Part shown: positions 40,746-50,565 of the stretch, one piece after another | Layout of the letters: every line of letters starts with the position of its first letter | How positions within the stretch are numbered: the first letter of the stretch is position 1 | NCBI RefSeq assembly: GCF_963931595.1 | Contig: NZ_OZ007030.1 | Location: forward strand, 1,542,481-1,606,480 | Source: an uncultured Subdoligranulum sp. | GTDB lineage: Bacteria; Bacillota; Clostridia; Oscillospirales; Ruminococcaceae | DNA: 64,000 nt | Direction: 5' to 3' | Notes under the pieces: generated by a model | Told to the model about the DNA's origin: nothing | What the model saw: only the letters and a program-made list of their open reading frames with translations | Database searches by the model: none | Translations under genes and position numbers: made by a program

Positions 40746-43588
40746 TCACCAATGCGCGAGACCGTTGGTTTGCATCCTCTGAGTGTACGGCTCAAGGAAT
40801 TATCGATTATATACTTAAAACCAATCAAATGCGTGACGCTCAAATAGATGCTATTAAAACTTATCTATTTCTGAAAATTGCCTGTGGTTGTGCACCGTTG
40901 GCAAAGTTGTTTTCTCAAGGAGCATTCAACACTCTGGATTTAGAGCAAGAGGAACTTTCTGCGAAAACCAGAGCTTTTTTAGTTGATCATCCTGCTGCTG
41001 CAGCACTGTTTGAATATTCTTGCCTAAAAAATGAGGGAAACGAGCAGGTTTCTGCAAAGCTAGAGAAGCAGATTAGAAAAAATCCGGAAAGCATCAATTA
41101 TGATAGCTTTTTCCGTTCTGCCTTTTACGGAGTATCTTATACGGATTATCTGTTCAGCCTTCCGATGGGCGCAGGTAAGACCTTCCTGATGGCTGCATTT
41201 ATTTATTTGGATCTTTATTTTGCTCAAAATGAACCCCATAATCCGGCCTTTGCCCATAACTTTATTATTTTTGCACCTTCCGGCCTTAAATCCTCAGTAG
41301 TTCCCAGTCTGAAAACTATTCAGAGGTTCGATCCTTCTTGGGTCATCCCAGAGCCAGCGGCATCAGAAATTAAGCGCCAAATTTTCTTTGAGGTACTGGA
41401 TCAAGGAAAATCAGCTAGTAAATCTAATAAGACAAAAAATCCAAACGTTCAAAAAATTGCTAACCATCAACCGCTATCTGAACTGTTTGGGCTGGTGGCA
41501 GTCACTAATGCTGAAAAAGTGATTCTTGACCGTATACAGGAAGTTGAAGGACAAATCAGCTTTTACGATGAGAGCGACGATGAAAAAGACCGGCAAGCAA
41601 ATGAGCTGCGCAACCTGCTTGGAAAACTCCCTGGCCTATCCATTTTCATCGACGAGGTACACCACGCGGTTAGTAGTGAAATCAAGCTGCGAGCTGTGGT
41701 AAATAAGTGGATGCAAAACGAAACAGTTAATTCCGTAATTGGTTTTTCCGGAACTCCATATCTAGAAAAGCTGGAAAAGATTAAGGTAACAGAAGAACTC
41801 TCAGTATCATCTTCTGAAATCTCAAACATTGTCTACTATTACCCGCTAATTGATGGTGTAGGAAATTTCTTGAAACGACCAGTTGTAAAGATTGCAGATA
41901 TAGCTGATAGTAGCCGTATTATTGAAAACGGTATTAGAGAGTTTCTAAATACGTACCATGACACTATCTATCCTGATGGGACTCGAGCCAAGTTGGGCAT
42001 TTATTGTGGCAGCATTGAAAAACTGGAAGAGTTAGTCTACCCTCTTGCAGCACGCATTGCAGCAGAATACGAACTTTCCAGCGATACAATTCTGAAGTTC
42101 CATAAAGGCAACAAGCAGTATCCTCAACCGGCTGATAGTCAAATGGAATTTGATAGTCTGGATCAGCCTTTTTCAAAAATTCGTATTGTGCTATTGGTCC
42201 AAATCGGAAAAGAAGGATGGGATTGTCGAAGCCTAACAGGAATTATCCTCTCTCAAGAAGGCGACTGCCCTAAAAACATGGTGCTTCAAACTGCTTGCCG
42301 ATGCCTACGCCAAGTTCAAAAGAATGCATTGGAAAGTGCGCTGATTTACCTTAACAGTAGCAATGCCGAAAAACTTAACAGCCAGCTGCAAAAACAACAT
42401 CACATTTCTTTGCAGGAATTTGCGCAGGCAGATCATCACAAAGTACCTCTTGCCCGGTATGATCGCACAAAGTATCTTCATCTACCCAAAGTTGAATTTT
42501 ACCAACTAAAAATCAATTATGAAACATTGACTTTGGAAGCCGCGCACCCCGAAGAGACTCTTTGTGATGCATATAAAGGCACAGAAAATGCAACAGGCAT
42601 TATTAAAACCACGGATTTGTCAATGGAAATAGTAGATACAAAGATGGATGACGAAGAACGTGGAATTGTTCCTGCTGCCTATTATGCTTGGCTTTATAGA
42701 ATTACTCGGGATTCTTTCGGCTCACTTACCATGGAGGAATTACTTTCCTACGATATTCAACTTCGAACCATTTTTGAACTCATCACGTATCAGAAGGAAG
42801 ATTCCAGATATTTTAGTTCTCGATTTAACCTACCGCAAGTGGAAGCAAATATACGCAAGGCATTTTGCGACCGCCGCTCCTACAAAACAAAGGAGGAACA
42901 AATTCCCTTGTCCGTAAGCTTGCTGAATATTACCAACTTTACGCAAACGGTAGAAACGGAGCACCCCGATAAATATTACCCGTCTCAAGAGGATGTCCAG
43001 AAAATTGTTTTGGACGATCAAGGCAAACTTAAAGTGGACAAAAAGGCGCAGGCTATGATGGATTTGGCTCAAGAAATGGGGCAGGAAGATGTTCTGGCTA
43101 TGCTGCGCAAAAAATATTCTTCTTACCCCAGAAAGAACCACTCCTTCCATTACCTGCCCTATCATACGGATAGCGGTTTTGAACAGACTTTCCTGCGTGA
43201 TGTGCTTACTTTTCCTGAAATTGAACGCTTGGGGTTGGAGGTCTACTATAATGGTGACCGGAGCATGACAGAATTTAAAATCAAATGCTACAAGCGTAAC
43301 AGTGATGCTTGGCAATATATTGGAATGTATACGCCGGACTTCCTAATCCTTCAACGTGAAGATGGCAGAATTCAAAAAGTCATCATTGTTGAAACCAAGG
43401 GCGATGCATACGCTAACGATCCTAAATTCAAGGATAAAAAGGACTTTGTGCAAACAAAATTCCTTCGCCTGAACAATAGTGCCTTTGGGTATGAAAGGTT
43501 TGAATATTTGTATTTGGAAGATACTATGCCTGAACGAGACAGGCTCACCCTTACAAAAGATACAATCAATAATTTTTTCAAGGTGTAG
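40730..43588 (+). CDS. res: Type III restriction enzyme-like helicase-nuclease (Res)
   Basis: The 952-residue protein has a superfamily 2 helicase core: Walker A LPMGAGKTFLMAAFIYLDL (around residue 145), FIDEVHHAV (DExH box, about 305), VIGFSGTPYLEKL (motif III) and the late QIGKEGWDCRSLTG and QTACRCLRQVQKN (motifs V/VI). Near the C-terminus TPDFLILQREDGRIQKVIIV then ETKGD gives the PD-(D/E)xK nuclease triad of type III Res subunits. It starts inside the end of the HTH gene and ends three bases before the DUF2513 gene. Res precedes Mod, the reverse of most type III systems. Confidence 0.88.
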   Translation: MFYRMITNARDRWFASSECTAQGIIDYILKTNQMRDAQIDAIKTYLFLKIACGCAPLAKLFSQGAFNTLDLEQEELSAKTRAFLVDHPAAAALFEYSCLKNEGNEQVSAKLEKQIRKNPESINYDSFFRSAFYGVSYTDYLFSLPMGAGKTFLMAAFIYLDLYFAQNEPHNPAFAHNFIIFAPSGLKSSVVPSLKTIQRFDPSWVIPEPAASEIKRQIFFEVLDQGKSASKSNKTKNPNVQKIANHQPLSELFGLVAVTNAEKVILDRIQEVEGQISFYDESDDEKDRQANELRNLLGKLPGLSIFIDEVHHAVSSEIKLRAVVNKWMQNETVNSVIGFSGTPYLEKLEKIKVTEELSVSSSEISNIVYYYPLIDGVGNFLKRPVVKIADIADSSRIIENGIREFLNTYHDTIYPDGTRAKLGIYCGSIEKLEELVYPLAARIAAEYELSSDTILKFHKGNKQYPQPADSQMEFDSLDQPFSKIRIVLLVQIGKEGWDCRSLTGIILSQEGDCPKNMVLQTACRCLRQVQKNALESALIYLNSSNAEKLNSQLQKQHHISLQEFAQADHHKVPLARYDRTKYLHLPKVEFYQLKINYETLTLEAAHPEETLCDAYKGTENATGIIKTTDLSMEIVDTKMDDEERGIVPAAYYAWLYRITRDSFGSLTMEELLSYDIQLRTIFELITYQKEDSRYFSSRFNLPQVEANIRKAFCDRRSYKTKEEQIPLSVSLLNITNFTQTVETEHPDKYYPSQEDVQKIVLDDQGKLKVDKKAQAMMDLAQEMGQEDVLAMLRKKYSSYPRKNHSFHYLPYHTDSGFEQTFLRDVLTFPEIERLGLEVYYNGDRSMTEFKIKCYKRNSDAWQYIGMYTPDFLILQREDGRIQKVIIVETKGDAYANDPKFKDKKDFVQTKFLRLNNSAFGYERFEYLYLEDTMPERDRLTLTKDTINNFFKV

Positions 43589-43591
43589 GCA

Positions 43592-43981
43592 ATGAAAAGA
43601 GACATGGATTTAATCCGAAATATTCTGTTAGAAATTGAAAAGCAGGATATAAATAGCACACATATTAGGCCTATTGTCGTAGATGGATATACTCCAATGG
43701 AAATTATGCAGCATGTTAAACTTATGGAAGGTCATGGACTGGTGCGGGATTGCATATATGACCGGTGTTATAACACTTATGTGCGTACTATAACGTGGGA
43801 AGGCTATGACTTTCTGGAGAAGATACGTGATCATACTATGTGGGAAAAGACCAAAAATGTAATTGTACAAAAAGGGCTTCCATTGGTTTTTGATACAGTT
43901 AAAACTGTTTCAACCGCACTTGTAACGGCAGCAGCAGAAGGTGTCGCAAATTCGATTATTAAAAACGGAGGGCAAATCTGA
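43592..43981 (+). CDS. DUF2513 protein
   Basis: The 129-residue protein begins [20 protein letters not shown] and contains [20 protein letters not shown] and [20 protein letters not shown], the DUF2513 pattern, which looks like a winged helix that binds DNA or protein. A hydrophobic helical C-terminus ([20 protein letters not shown]) follows. The family occurs in phages and mobile elements without known function. It lies between Res and Mod with a three-base gap before and a TGATG overlap after, so it is likely an integral part of this system. Confidence 0.82.
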   Translation: MKRDMDLIRNILLEIEKQDINSTHIRPIVVDGYTPMEIMQHVKLMEGHGLVRDCIYDRCYNTYVRTITWEGYDFLEKIRDHTMWEKTKNVIVQKGLPLVFDTVKTVSTALVTAAAEGVANSIIKNGGQI

Positions 43982-45984
43982 TGCCGATCAAATATGTACC
44001 GTTTGTTCCCGAACCGGTAGAGGGACAGGCTGTGTTGGGAAACTTTAACCGCATCCTTAAATATAAGGGTTCAGACGATGTGTCTATGGTTTTACAACGT
44101 GGAATGCCTCTGTATGAAATGGAAAAGCAAGAAACGGTTGGCGACAATCAAGATGGGAACTTGGTAATTCGGGGAGAATGCATTTCTGCTTGCGCTTATC
44201 TTAAAGAGCATGGCATTCAAGTTGATCTTGTGTATATTGACCCACCTTTTGCCAGTGGTGCAGACTATGCCAAGAAGGTTTATCTTCGCCGTAACCCTAA
44301 AGTTGCTGAGGCTATCGCTCAGGCAGAGCAGGAACTAGACATTGATGAGTTGAAAGCCTTTGAGGAAAAAATGTATGGTGATGTGTGGGATAAGGAAAAG
44401 TACCTCAACTGGATGTACGAGAATCTCATGGCAATTAAAAGTGTAATGAGTGAAACTGCATCCATCTATGTGCACTTGGATTACCACATCGGACATTATG
44501 TAAAAATCCTAATGGATGAGATTTTTGGTGAAGAAAGATTCAGAAATGAAATTGTTTGGAAACGAAAGCAAGGAAATCTCGGACAATCAAAGCAGTATGG
44601 TATTGTAACAGATTCTATTTTCTTTTACACAATGTCTGAAGATTATGTCTTCGAAACACCACTAACAAAAGATGGACAAGAGGACTATATTAAACGATTT
44701 AAATATGATGATGGAGACGGCCGAAAATATCGCCTAAGCCCATTAGTTAGCCCGTCATATAGTCCGTCATTAGTATATGAATATAAAGGATATGCTCCTC
44801 CTAAAAATGGCTGGTCGGTATCGCCTGAAACAATGGAACGTTATGAAAAAGAGGGAAGATTAAAATTCCCACGCGATAAAAAACAGCGGATTGAAAGAAA
44901 GCAATACTTAGATGAATGGGAAGGTAGCCCTATACAAAATTTATGGACGGATATTTTTGTCATTAATCCAGTTGCTGAAGAACGCTTAGAGTACTCAACT
45001 CAAAAACCCGAGGCACTTCTTGAACGCATTATCAGAGCATCTTCCAACAAAGGTATGCTCATTGCCGATTTCTTCGGCGGCAGTGGTGTCACTGCGGCGG
45101 TGTCCAACAAATTGGGACGCCGTTTCGTTCATTGTGATATCGGTCTCAACTCTATTCAAACTACACGAGATCGACTGAAAGCAGATGGGGCGCAGTTCGA
45201 TGTCTTGGAAATCAAGGATGGCGTGCAACTCTACCGTAACCCTGTCCAAACCATGGACAAGATCAAATCCTTGATTCCAGGTCTGAAAAACGAAGATTCT
45301 CTGGATTCCTTTTGGGAAGGGGCTATCACCGACAGTAAGCTGGGGACTATTCCCGTCTATGTTCCCAACCTAATGGATAGCACCTCCAAGCTGCTGGATG
45401 TTGTGCTGATGAACCGCATCATCCATCAGGCTATCCCCGACCTGGATCCTAGTATCAAAAAAGTTATTGTCTACTATATTGACATTACTAGCGAAGAAGA
45501 AATCCGCAATTTTATTGCCAAGGATGATAGCACCACCGTAGAAATTGAACTACGGGACCTCAAAACAATTCTAGACGATGTGGTTATAGGCGACTATGCC
45601 AAATTCCATGTTGATGAAGTGCAACAGGAGCATTCCCTTGGTTATACTGTTGTGATTGATACATTTGTTAGTGACCGTGTATTGCAAAAGATAACGGAAT
45701 TTAACGAAAAGAGCAGGCTAAATTCGACAGCTAAGAAGCCCTTTAAGCCTATTGAAATTAGCGATAACGGTTTGGAACTAATCGAGTACTTAAGCTTGGA
45801 CTGCACTGCCCCCAAAGGGGAATGGCACTCCGACAGTGAAATCAAAATTGACAAAAATGGCTATATTAGCAGAAACGGTGAAAAGACCAAAGAGTTTTGG
45901 GATGGCTCCATTTGCAGCGGTAAGAAACCGCTGCGCCTAAAAGTTCGTAATATTTGCGGGGATGAAACTGTTTGGGAGGTATAA
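43981..45984 (+). CDS. mod: Type III-like DNA adenine methyltransferase (Mod)
   Basis: The 667-residue protein transfers methyl to adenine in DNA. Motif [15 protein letters not shown] (DPPF, around residue 85) precedes motif [21 protein letters not shown] (around residue 360), the order of beta-class N6-adenine enzymes. A long segment, probably the target recognition domain, lies between them, with [17 protein letters not shown] and the [20 protein letters not shown] block just before motif I. A C-terminal region of about 250 residues extends beyond the usual core. GAGGG lies before the ATG, which overlaps the DUF2513 stop. Confidence 0.9.
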   Translation: MPIKYVPFVPEPVEGQAVLGNFNRILKYKGSDDVSMVLQRGMPLYEMEKQETVGDNQDGNLVIRGECISACAYLKEHGIQVDLVYIDPPFASGADYAKKVYLRRNPKVAEAIAQAEQELDIDELKAFEEKMYGDVWDKEKYLNWMYENLMAIKSVMSETASIYVHLDYHIGHYVKILMDEIFGEERFRNEIVWKRKQGNLGQSKQYGIVTDSIFFYTMSEDYVFETPLTKDGQEDYIKRFKYDDGDGRKYRLSPLVSPSYSPSLVYEYKGYAPPKNGWSVSPETMERYEKEGRLKFPRDKKQRIERKQYLDEWEGSPIQNLWTDIFVINPVAEERLEYSTQKPEALLERIIRASSNKGMLIADFFGGSGVTAAVSNKLGRRFVHCDIGLNSIQTTRDRLKADGAQFDVLEIKDGVQLYRNPVQTMDKIKSLIPGLKNEDSLDSFWEGAITDSKLGTIPVYVPNLMDSTSKLLDVVLMNRIIHQAIPDLDPSIKKVIVYYIDITSEEEIRNFIAKDDSTTVEIELRDLKTILDDVVIGDYAKFHVDEVQQEHSLGYTVVIDTFVSDRVLQKITEFNEKSRLNSTAKKPFKPIEISDNGLELIEYLSLDCTAPKGEWHSDSEIKIDKNGYISRNGEKTKEFWDGSICSGKKPLRLKVRNICGDETVWEV

Positions 45985-45986
45985 AG

Positions 45987-48713
45987 ATGGGAGAAACTGT
46001 TATTCCTGAAGAACGACTTCGTGTCTTTATAAGTTCCGCCCAAAGCAACGAAAATGGGTTTGCCTGGAGTGATGTGCGTCGACGTATAAAAGAATGTTTG
46101 AGTGCCTGTCCCTACCTCAATCCGTTTATTATTGAGGATAATCCGTCTACCACTCCTTCCCTGCAATTTTTTCAAAGTCAATTGAGGAAAGCAGACCTAA
46201 CTGTTTTGTTAGTAAAAGGTGAGGTTAGAAAAGGAACGGCTGTGGAGTATGCACAAGCCACCAAATGGAAAAAGCCTCTCCTAATATATTTTTTAAAAGA
46301 TGATCATCCTGACTTGGACGTTATCAAATTGAAGCGAGAACTCCAAACCACAGATTATTGTACTTACCGTGAGGTGGACAATTTTGACAATATAGCACCT
46401 ATGGTCAGAAATGATGTCATTGAAGACGTGATTCGATGGTTTCAGGATAAGCCATACATTTTGGAGGCGTATAATCATAAAGAAGATTCTGGAACCGCTT
46501 TAATTCTCGAAGAACAAGTATCTTCGAAATCTGGTGTTCCGGAAATCACTGCAATTTCCCTTTTCTCAAGCAGTTACGAGTATCTACTGGATCTGTTGGG
46601 TACACGCTATCTGAAACGCAATCAAAACAGTGCTATTTCCGAATTGGGAGATTTGGGAAATGAGTTGTTGGAGTGGCTTGTAAATGGTAAGCCCCTCCAA
46701 TGCGATGATAAAATCCTAAATTTACTTGAGAAAAGCACGTCTTTATATGCTAGTACGGACTGGTTGGAAAAACGATGGGACGCTATTCGGTGCTGTGTGA
46801 ATGGAAACCTCGACAAAGCTCTTGAATATGAGCGAGAAGCTCTACGGTTGTCGAAAAATGATAAAATGCCAAGCTGGATCACAACGGATATTCTCATTGA
46901 TTGCAGAAACATGGAAATCGATTGTGCCAAGGCAAAAGGAAAGCGTCTCATTGAAGGACCTGCCCAAAAAGAACTTAATGAACTGGACTCGATTGTTTAT
47001 CTTCCGGTATTGGATCGGTACAAATCTAACATTTACAGTACCATCGCAAAAGAAAAGTTCAAAATAAGCACTGCCTCCCGATACACAACAATTTACGGAA
47101 ATAGCATTAACGAGGTACTTTCTGATACATGTAACTATCTGTTTTCAGCAGCATTATACGGCTCTTATACGCACTTACTTATTGCCAGAAAAATATTGAT
47201 TTATGTACTGTGCGAATATTTCGATATCCTAAACGATGTGGCGTTAATCCAAAAGTGCGTAAGTCTGTATATATTGCAAGGTGATGTTAAGGAGCTTGAG
47301 CTCTTTGTTCAGAAAAATTGGGATACTGTGTATTCGTTGGTTACAACAGAGGCCGATGCTCTTTGGAAATTGGCAAAAAGGACTCCAATAGTAAACCAGA
47401 GTGCAATGCAACAAGCTGTTTTGAAAATCTTGGGGCTTTACTTTTCTGATGACACTTTTCAAGAGGCAGAGGAATTTATATTATCGCGCGCAGATCAAAT
47501 CTATTGGGGAAATTCGCAGGAATACCTCGGCTGCATAAAGAAAAATCTTATCCGTCTCAATCAGGATAAGGTAGTGACTGTTCTTATAAATATTATTTCA
47601 CAGAAACGATATATAAGAGGCAAGGACATCACTAATATTATTTGGACATTAGATCTAAATAAAATTTCAAAAGGCAACATTCTTGCGCTTCGTGATGCCT
47701 TGGATCAAAGTTTAGCTACCATTGTAGAAAATGGCGGTTCACCACAAATTATCGCATGCCTTGTGCGTTTTGATCCTGCCGTTTTTGGCTGTTTAGAGTC
47801 AAAGGAAAACAATGGTCTAACCGGAATTGAGGAAAAACTATATAAAATCAATATGGGCGGTGATGCTTGGGAGGCCATCCTACAAGATGAAATTACACAA
47901 GCTCAAAACCATTTTAGCGCATATAATAGTGACGGTGTATATGCTGCATTTGCATCGGACCCGTATGCTATGATTGGCTATATCTCGCGTAAAGCTTCTG
48001 ACACCAACGCCCAGGCCATTTGCAATATCCTTTCGGAAAAATTTGTACCGTTAGCGGTCCAGGTTCTTAACAGTCATGTGGCTGTACCAACAAAAGAAAG
48101 CTGTGCCAACGCGCTGTGCGATGTTGTGGCGTTATTTATTCAGCATAATATTTCTTTTCCCTCAACTCTTATAGATTCGCTCCGTGACATTGATACAACA
48201 CAGGGATATGATTTTGTGCAGTATAAGTCAAGGGCAATGTTGGAAATTCGAATTTTCATGGCCAAGTTAATGGTGGGCCTTTTAGGCAAGGAGTCGTTAC
48301 TGACTTGGTGTGTAGAATACAATAAGCGCTCTCTGAACGAACGTGTCGGTCTGGCAGAATGTATAGAAAAATATCTATACTACCATAAAGGTGAGACAGC
48401 AGATGCTTTAATTCTATCAATTGTTTTTCAGTGCGCAGATGATGAGTCCGATGAAATACGAAGGATTGCTTATCAAACATTAAGCTATTTATTAGATAGC
48501 AATGCTAAGTCGCTCGTTGAAAATCGTATATACCAAGCTATGACAGACCCTTCATCCTCCGTACGGAACAAAATTCTCTCTCTTTGTGAAAAGGGCCTAT
48601 TCGAATATGATATGGCGCGCAGCATTGTTGAAGCGTTGACTACCGATTCTAATTATGCTATTCGGATACGTGCATTAGCAGTAAAAAATGATATGGGGCA
48701 TCCCGAATCATGA
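45987..48713 (+). CDS. DUF4062/TIR-like N-domain with HEAT-like repeats
   Basis: The 908-residue protein starts MGETVIPEERLRVFISSAQS, whose VFISS opening, followed by FFQSQLRKADLTVLLVKGEV and KPLLIYFLKD, matches the DUF4062/TIR-SLOG-like nucleotide-binding fold (residues about 12-125). The long C-terminus is alpha-helical with HEAT-like repeats (for example DEIRRIAYQTLSYLLDSNAK and PSSSVRNKILSLCEKGLF). Such N-domains in defence proteins can cleave NAD or sense nucleotides; catalysis here is not proven. GGGAGG lies upstream and the gene begins two bases after mod, so it is the last gene of the five-gene operon. Confidence 0.7.
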   Translation: MGETVIPEERLRVFISSAQSNENGFAWSDVRRRIKECLSACPYLNPFIIEDNPSTTPSLQFFQSQLRKADLTVLLVKGEVRKGTAVEYAQATKWKKPLLIYFLKDDHPDLDVIKLKRELQTTDYCTYREVDNFDNIAPMVRNDVIEDVIRWFQDKPYILEAYNHKEDSGTALILEEQVSSKSGVPEITAISLFSSSYEYLLDLLGTRYLKRNQNSAISELGDLGNELLEWLVNGKPLQCDDKILNLLEKSTSLYASTDWLEKRWDAIRCCVNGNLDKALEYEREALRLSKNDKMPSWITTDILIDCRNMEIDCAKAKGKRLIEGPAQKELNELDSIVYLPVLDRYKSNIYSTIAKEKFKISTASRYTTIYGNSINEVLSDTCNYLFSAALYGSYTHLLIARKILIYVLCEYFDILNDVALIQKCVSLYILQGDVKELELFVQKNWDTVYSLVTTEADALWKLAKRTPIVNQSAMQQAVLKILGLYFSDDTFQEAEEFILSRADQIYWGNSQEYLGCIKKNLIRLNQDKVVTVLINIISQKRYIRGKDITNIIWTLDLNKISKGNILALRDALDQSLATIVENGGSPQIIACLVRFDPAVFGCLESKENNGLTGIEEKLYKINMGGDAWEAILQDEITQAQNHFSAYNSDGVYAAFASDPYAMIGYISRKASDTNAQAICNILSEKFVPLAVQVLNSHVAVPTKESCANALCDVVALFIQHNISFPSTLIDSLRDIDTTQGYDFVQYKSRAMLEIRIFMAKLMVGLLGKESLLTWCVEYNKRSLNERVGLAECIEKYLYYHKGETADALILSIVFQCADDESDEIRRIAYQTLSYLLDSNAKSLVENRIYQAMTDPSSSVRNKILSLCEKGLFEYDMARSIVEALTTDSNYAIRIRALAVKNDMGHPES

Positions 48714-48756
48714 ATTTACCCATTTGGGGGTAATGCGATTCCGATATAAATACCGT

Positions 48757-49191
48757 CTAAATCAAAGGATATATTTTCTTTCCTCTTTTCTTAGAGAGCA
48801 TAGAGAATTTGGCAGCTCCTCCGGAAGGCTTTAAAACATAAGTGACTACGAAGTCCGCATGTTCGATCATCCATTTATTGCGCCAGGGAATAGCGTACCG
48901 CTTTGGGACTTTTTCTATCCCTTCTGGCAAGATGGTGTCCGAGAAATCTTCAGGAACAGCCGTGGCTTTGGCAGACGGCATATAAGCAAGAACAACGTCG
49001 TATCCAACCTGTGGATACGCCGTTGTTACTTCTTTCAGAACAGAACGCACCATACGATCAAAATTGCCCTGATTACCAACATAGAACATGGTTACTCCGT
49101 GATTTTCGATCAAATCCACCACCGCCGTGTGAATTTTCGGTTTGATGGTTTCTGGACAATCCCGATGACCAAAGAACGTACAACTTTTCAA
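48757..49191 (-). CDS. SLOG/DUF1273-like protein
   Basis: The 144-residue protein begins MKSCTFFGHRDCPETIKPKI and has FYVGNQGNFDRMVRSVLKEV and YAIPWRNKWMIEHADFVVTY, which match the DUF1273/YpsA-like SLOG proteins that bind nucleotides or related ligands. It lies opposite the end of the defence operon and is convergent with it. SLOG proteins are common in phage-defence contexts, for example with Thoeris-type or other nucleotide-signalling systems, but a link to the operon is unproven. Confidence 0.78.
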   Translation of the reverse strand: MKSCTFFGHRDCPETIKPKIHTAVVDLIENHGVTMFYVGNQGNFDRMVRSVLKEVTTAYPQVGYDVVLAYMPSAKATAVPEDFSDTILPEGIEKVPKRYAIPWRNKWMIEHADFVVTYVLKPSGGAAKFSMLSKKRGKKIYPLI

Positions 49192-49206
49192 CTAGTCCAC
49201 CTCCCG

Positions 49207-49284
49207 GTACTATTTTCATCATATCATAATAGCCTGAAATAGTACAGCTACAGGGACTATTTTGCCGTTCCGTACTCCTATAAT
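49207..49284. promoter_or_regulatory. Divergent promoter region with GTACTATTT inverted repeats
   Basis: GTACTATTT near 49215 and its complement AAATAGTAC near 49236 form a nine-base inverted repeat, and related words (GGGACTATTTTG, GTAGTACAG) follow before the XRE gene. TATAAT at 49279-49284 is the likely -10 for the XRE gene. The repeated half-sites are the kind used by small XRE repressors. Confidence 0.55.
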
Positions 49285-49316
49285 TGTGGTAGTACAGTAA
49301 AAGGGACGGTGGTCAC

Positions 49317-49556
49317 ATGAAACTGAATGAAGCGGTCAGCCAGCGACTTCAGGAATTGCTGAAAGAGCGTGGCATGACCCAATATCAGTTATCTATGAAA
49401 AGCGGCGTTCCTAAGTCTACCATTGGCAATGTTGTAAACTGTATGTACGACTCCGTAAAACTGCGCATCATCCACGAATTGTGTCAGGGCATGAATTTGA
49501 ACATCAGCGAATTTTTCAATTCACCCATGTTTGAGGAAGAAAATCTTGAACCGTAA
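49317..49556 (+). CDS. Small XRE-family regulator
   Basis: The 79-residue protein is almost entirely a Cro/C1 helix-turn-helix: MKLNEAVSQRLQELLKERG then MTQYQLSMKSGVPKSTIGNV and LRIIHELCQGMNLNISEFF. AAGGGACGG lies about ten bases before the ATG. It is divergent from the SLOG gene, and the repeats in between fit a shared operator. A terminator follows. Confidence 0.88.
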   Translation: MKLNEAVSQRLQELLKERGMTQYQLSMKSGVPKSTIGNVVNCMYDSVKLRIIHELCQGMNLNISEFFNSPMFEEENLEP

Positions 49557-49587
49557 GGCTGTCGGTGTGAACCGGCAGCTTTTTTAT
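49557..49587 (+). terminator. XRE gene terminator
   Basis: GCTGTCGGT and ACCGGCAGC pair (one G-T) around GTGA and are followed by six T. Confidence 0.8.
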
Positions 49588-49699
49588 ATATTAGCTATTC
49601 CGGGTGCTTTTTCACACTGGCCCGTGCTTTTATGGTATAATTTTCATATCCCCAATAGCATCCTTTTTCTTTTTTAACACATGGTTAGGAGGAATTATT

Positions 49700-50209
49700 A
49701 TGTCAAATTCATCACCTTTTTATAGAAAATATGTTCAAGGGGTTGTTTCTAAAGCCAATTCTCAAAAGGCAGCCCTTCAACGCGACATTGTATATATGCA
49801 GTTAGTGAAATGGTTGCGGAATCAAAATACTCGCTTAGAAAAAGAAATGTTTAATGCCGTATTGAATTCAAGCAAAAAACTTGCAAAAGACTATCTGTCA
49901 TCTGGAACGGAGGATATTAAATCCGCTTGTGAGGAAAGTTTCTTCTTCCACACCTTCACTGCCTCCGACGGAACTCATACCGATGTAAAACAAGTCCAAA
50001 AGTATGTATCTGACTTCTGGAAGCATTTAAAGGTAATACTTGATGAAGAAAAGCTTCTGGGAGATGCTACGCTCCGTATGAGGCAGCTTGATGTGGTCCG
50101 GTTGGGCAAGCTTTTTGACAAAGTTCTCGATCTCGTTCCTGATGAAAGGAAATCAGATGCGATTGAGCTGATGGATGAATTTGTGCGAAGCGATCTTGAG
50201 GAGCTCTAA
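49700..50209 (+). CDS. Unknown 169-residue helical protein
   Basis: The protein starts MSNSSPFYRKYVQGVVSKAN at 49700, chosen because AGGAGG lies eight bases upstream. It is mostly alpha-helical with LVKWLRNQNTRLEKEMFNAV, FFHTFTASDGTHTDVKQVQK and a charged end. No family is recognised. It is the last plus-strand cargo gene before the minus-strand mobilization module. Confidence 0.6.
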   Translation: MSNSSPFYRKYVQGVVSKANSQKAALQRDIVYMQLVKWLRNQNTRLEKEMFNAVLNSSKKLAKDYLSSGTEDIKSACEESFFFHTFTASDGTHTDVKQVQKYVSDFWKHLKVILDEEKLLGDATLRMRQLDVVRLGKLFDKVLDLVPDERKSDAIELMDEFVRSDLEEL

Positions 50210-50210
50210 T

Positions 50211-50537
50211 TTACAGCGGCTCCGCGTCGATCCAGTCAATAATACCGTACACGTTTGCTGCCAGAGTGCAGCGCCAGCAGGTGAGGTCACGGACCTTGGC
50301 GAAGTCAATGGTACATTTGCGGGGCGCGTAGCACTCCCCGGCGCCGCGCCAGCAGGCCAGACGGACCTTCTCGCCGGTGTCCAGGTCGGTGAAGTAGCAG
50401 AACAGGCACATGTGCTTGCCCCAGGTGCGGTGATCAAGGCGCAGGCGGAAGATACCGGCCTTTTCGGGGCGCTGGTACTGCTGCAGGTTGGCTTTCATGC
50501 GTTCTTCGTAAGTAGTCAAAATTCCATTGGGATTCAT
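50211..50537 (-). CDS. Small conserved protein of the mobilization module
   Basis: The 108-residue protein begins MNPNGILTTYEERMKANLQQ and includes DHRTWGKHMCLFCYFTDLDT and a CWRGAGECYAPRKC then LTCWRC cysteine-containing segment. AAAGGAC lies upstream. It starts 29 bases after the relaxase stop in the same direction, and its high GC matches the mob backbone, not the AT-rich cargo. Possibly an accessory of mobilization; function unknown. The cysteine pairs could bind zinc. Confidence 0.65.
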   Translation of the reverse strand: MNPNGILTTYEERMKANLQQYQRPEKAGIFRLRLDHRTWGKHMCLFCYFTDLDTGEKVRLACWRGAGECYAPRKCTIDFAKVRDLTCWRCTLAANVYGIIDWIDAEPL

Positions 50538-50565
50538 AGTCGTTGTCCTTTCTGTGATTGGTTGG

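Noticed and set aside
40730..45984. BREX or DISARM system
   Set aside because: No PglX-, PglZ- or DrmA/B-like proteins are present; the motifs fit type III Res and Mod.
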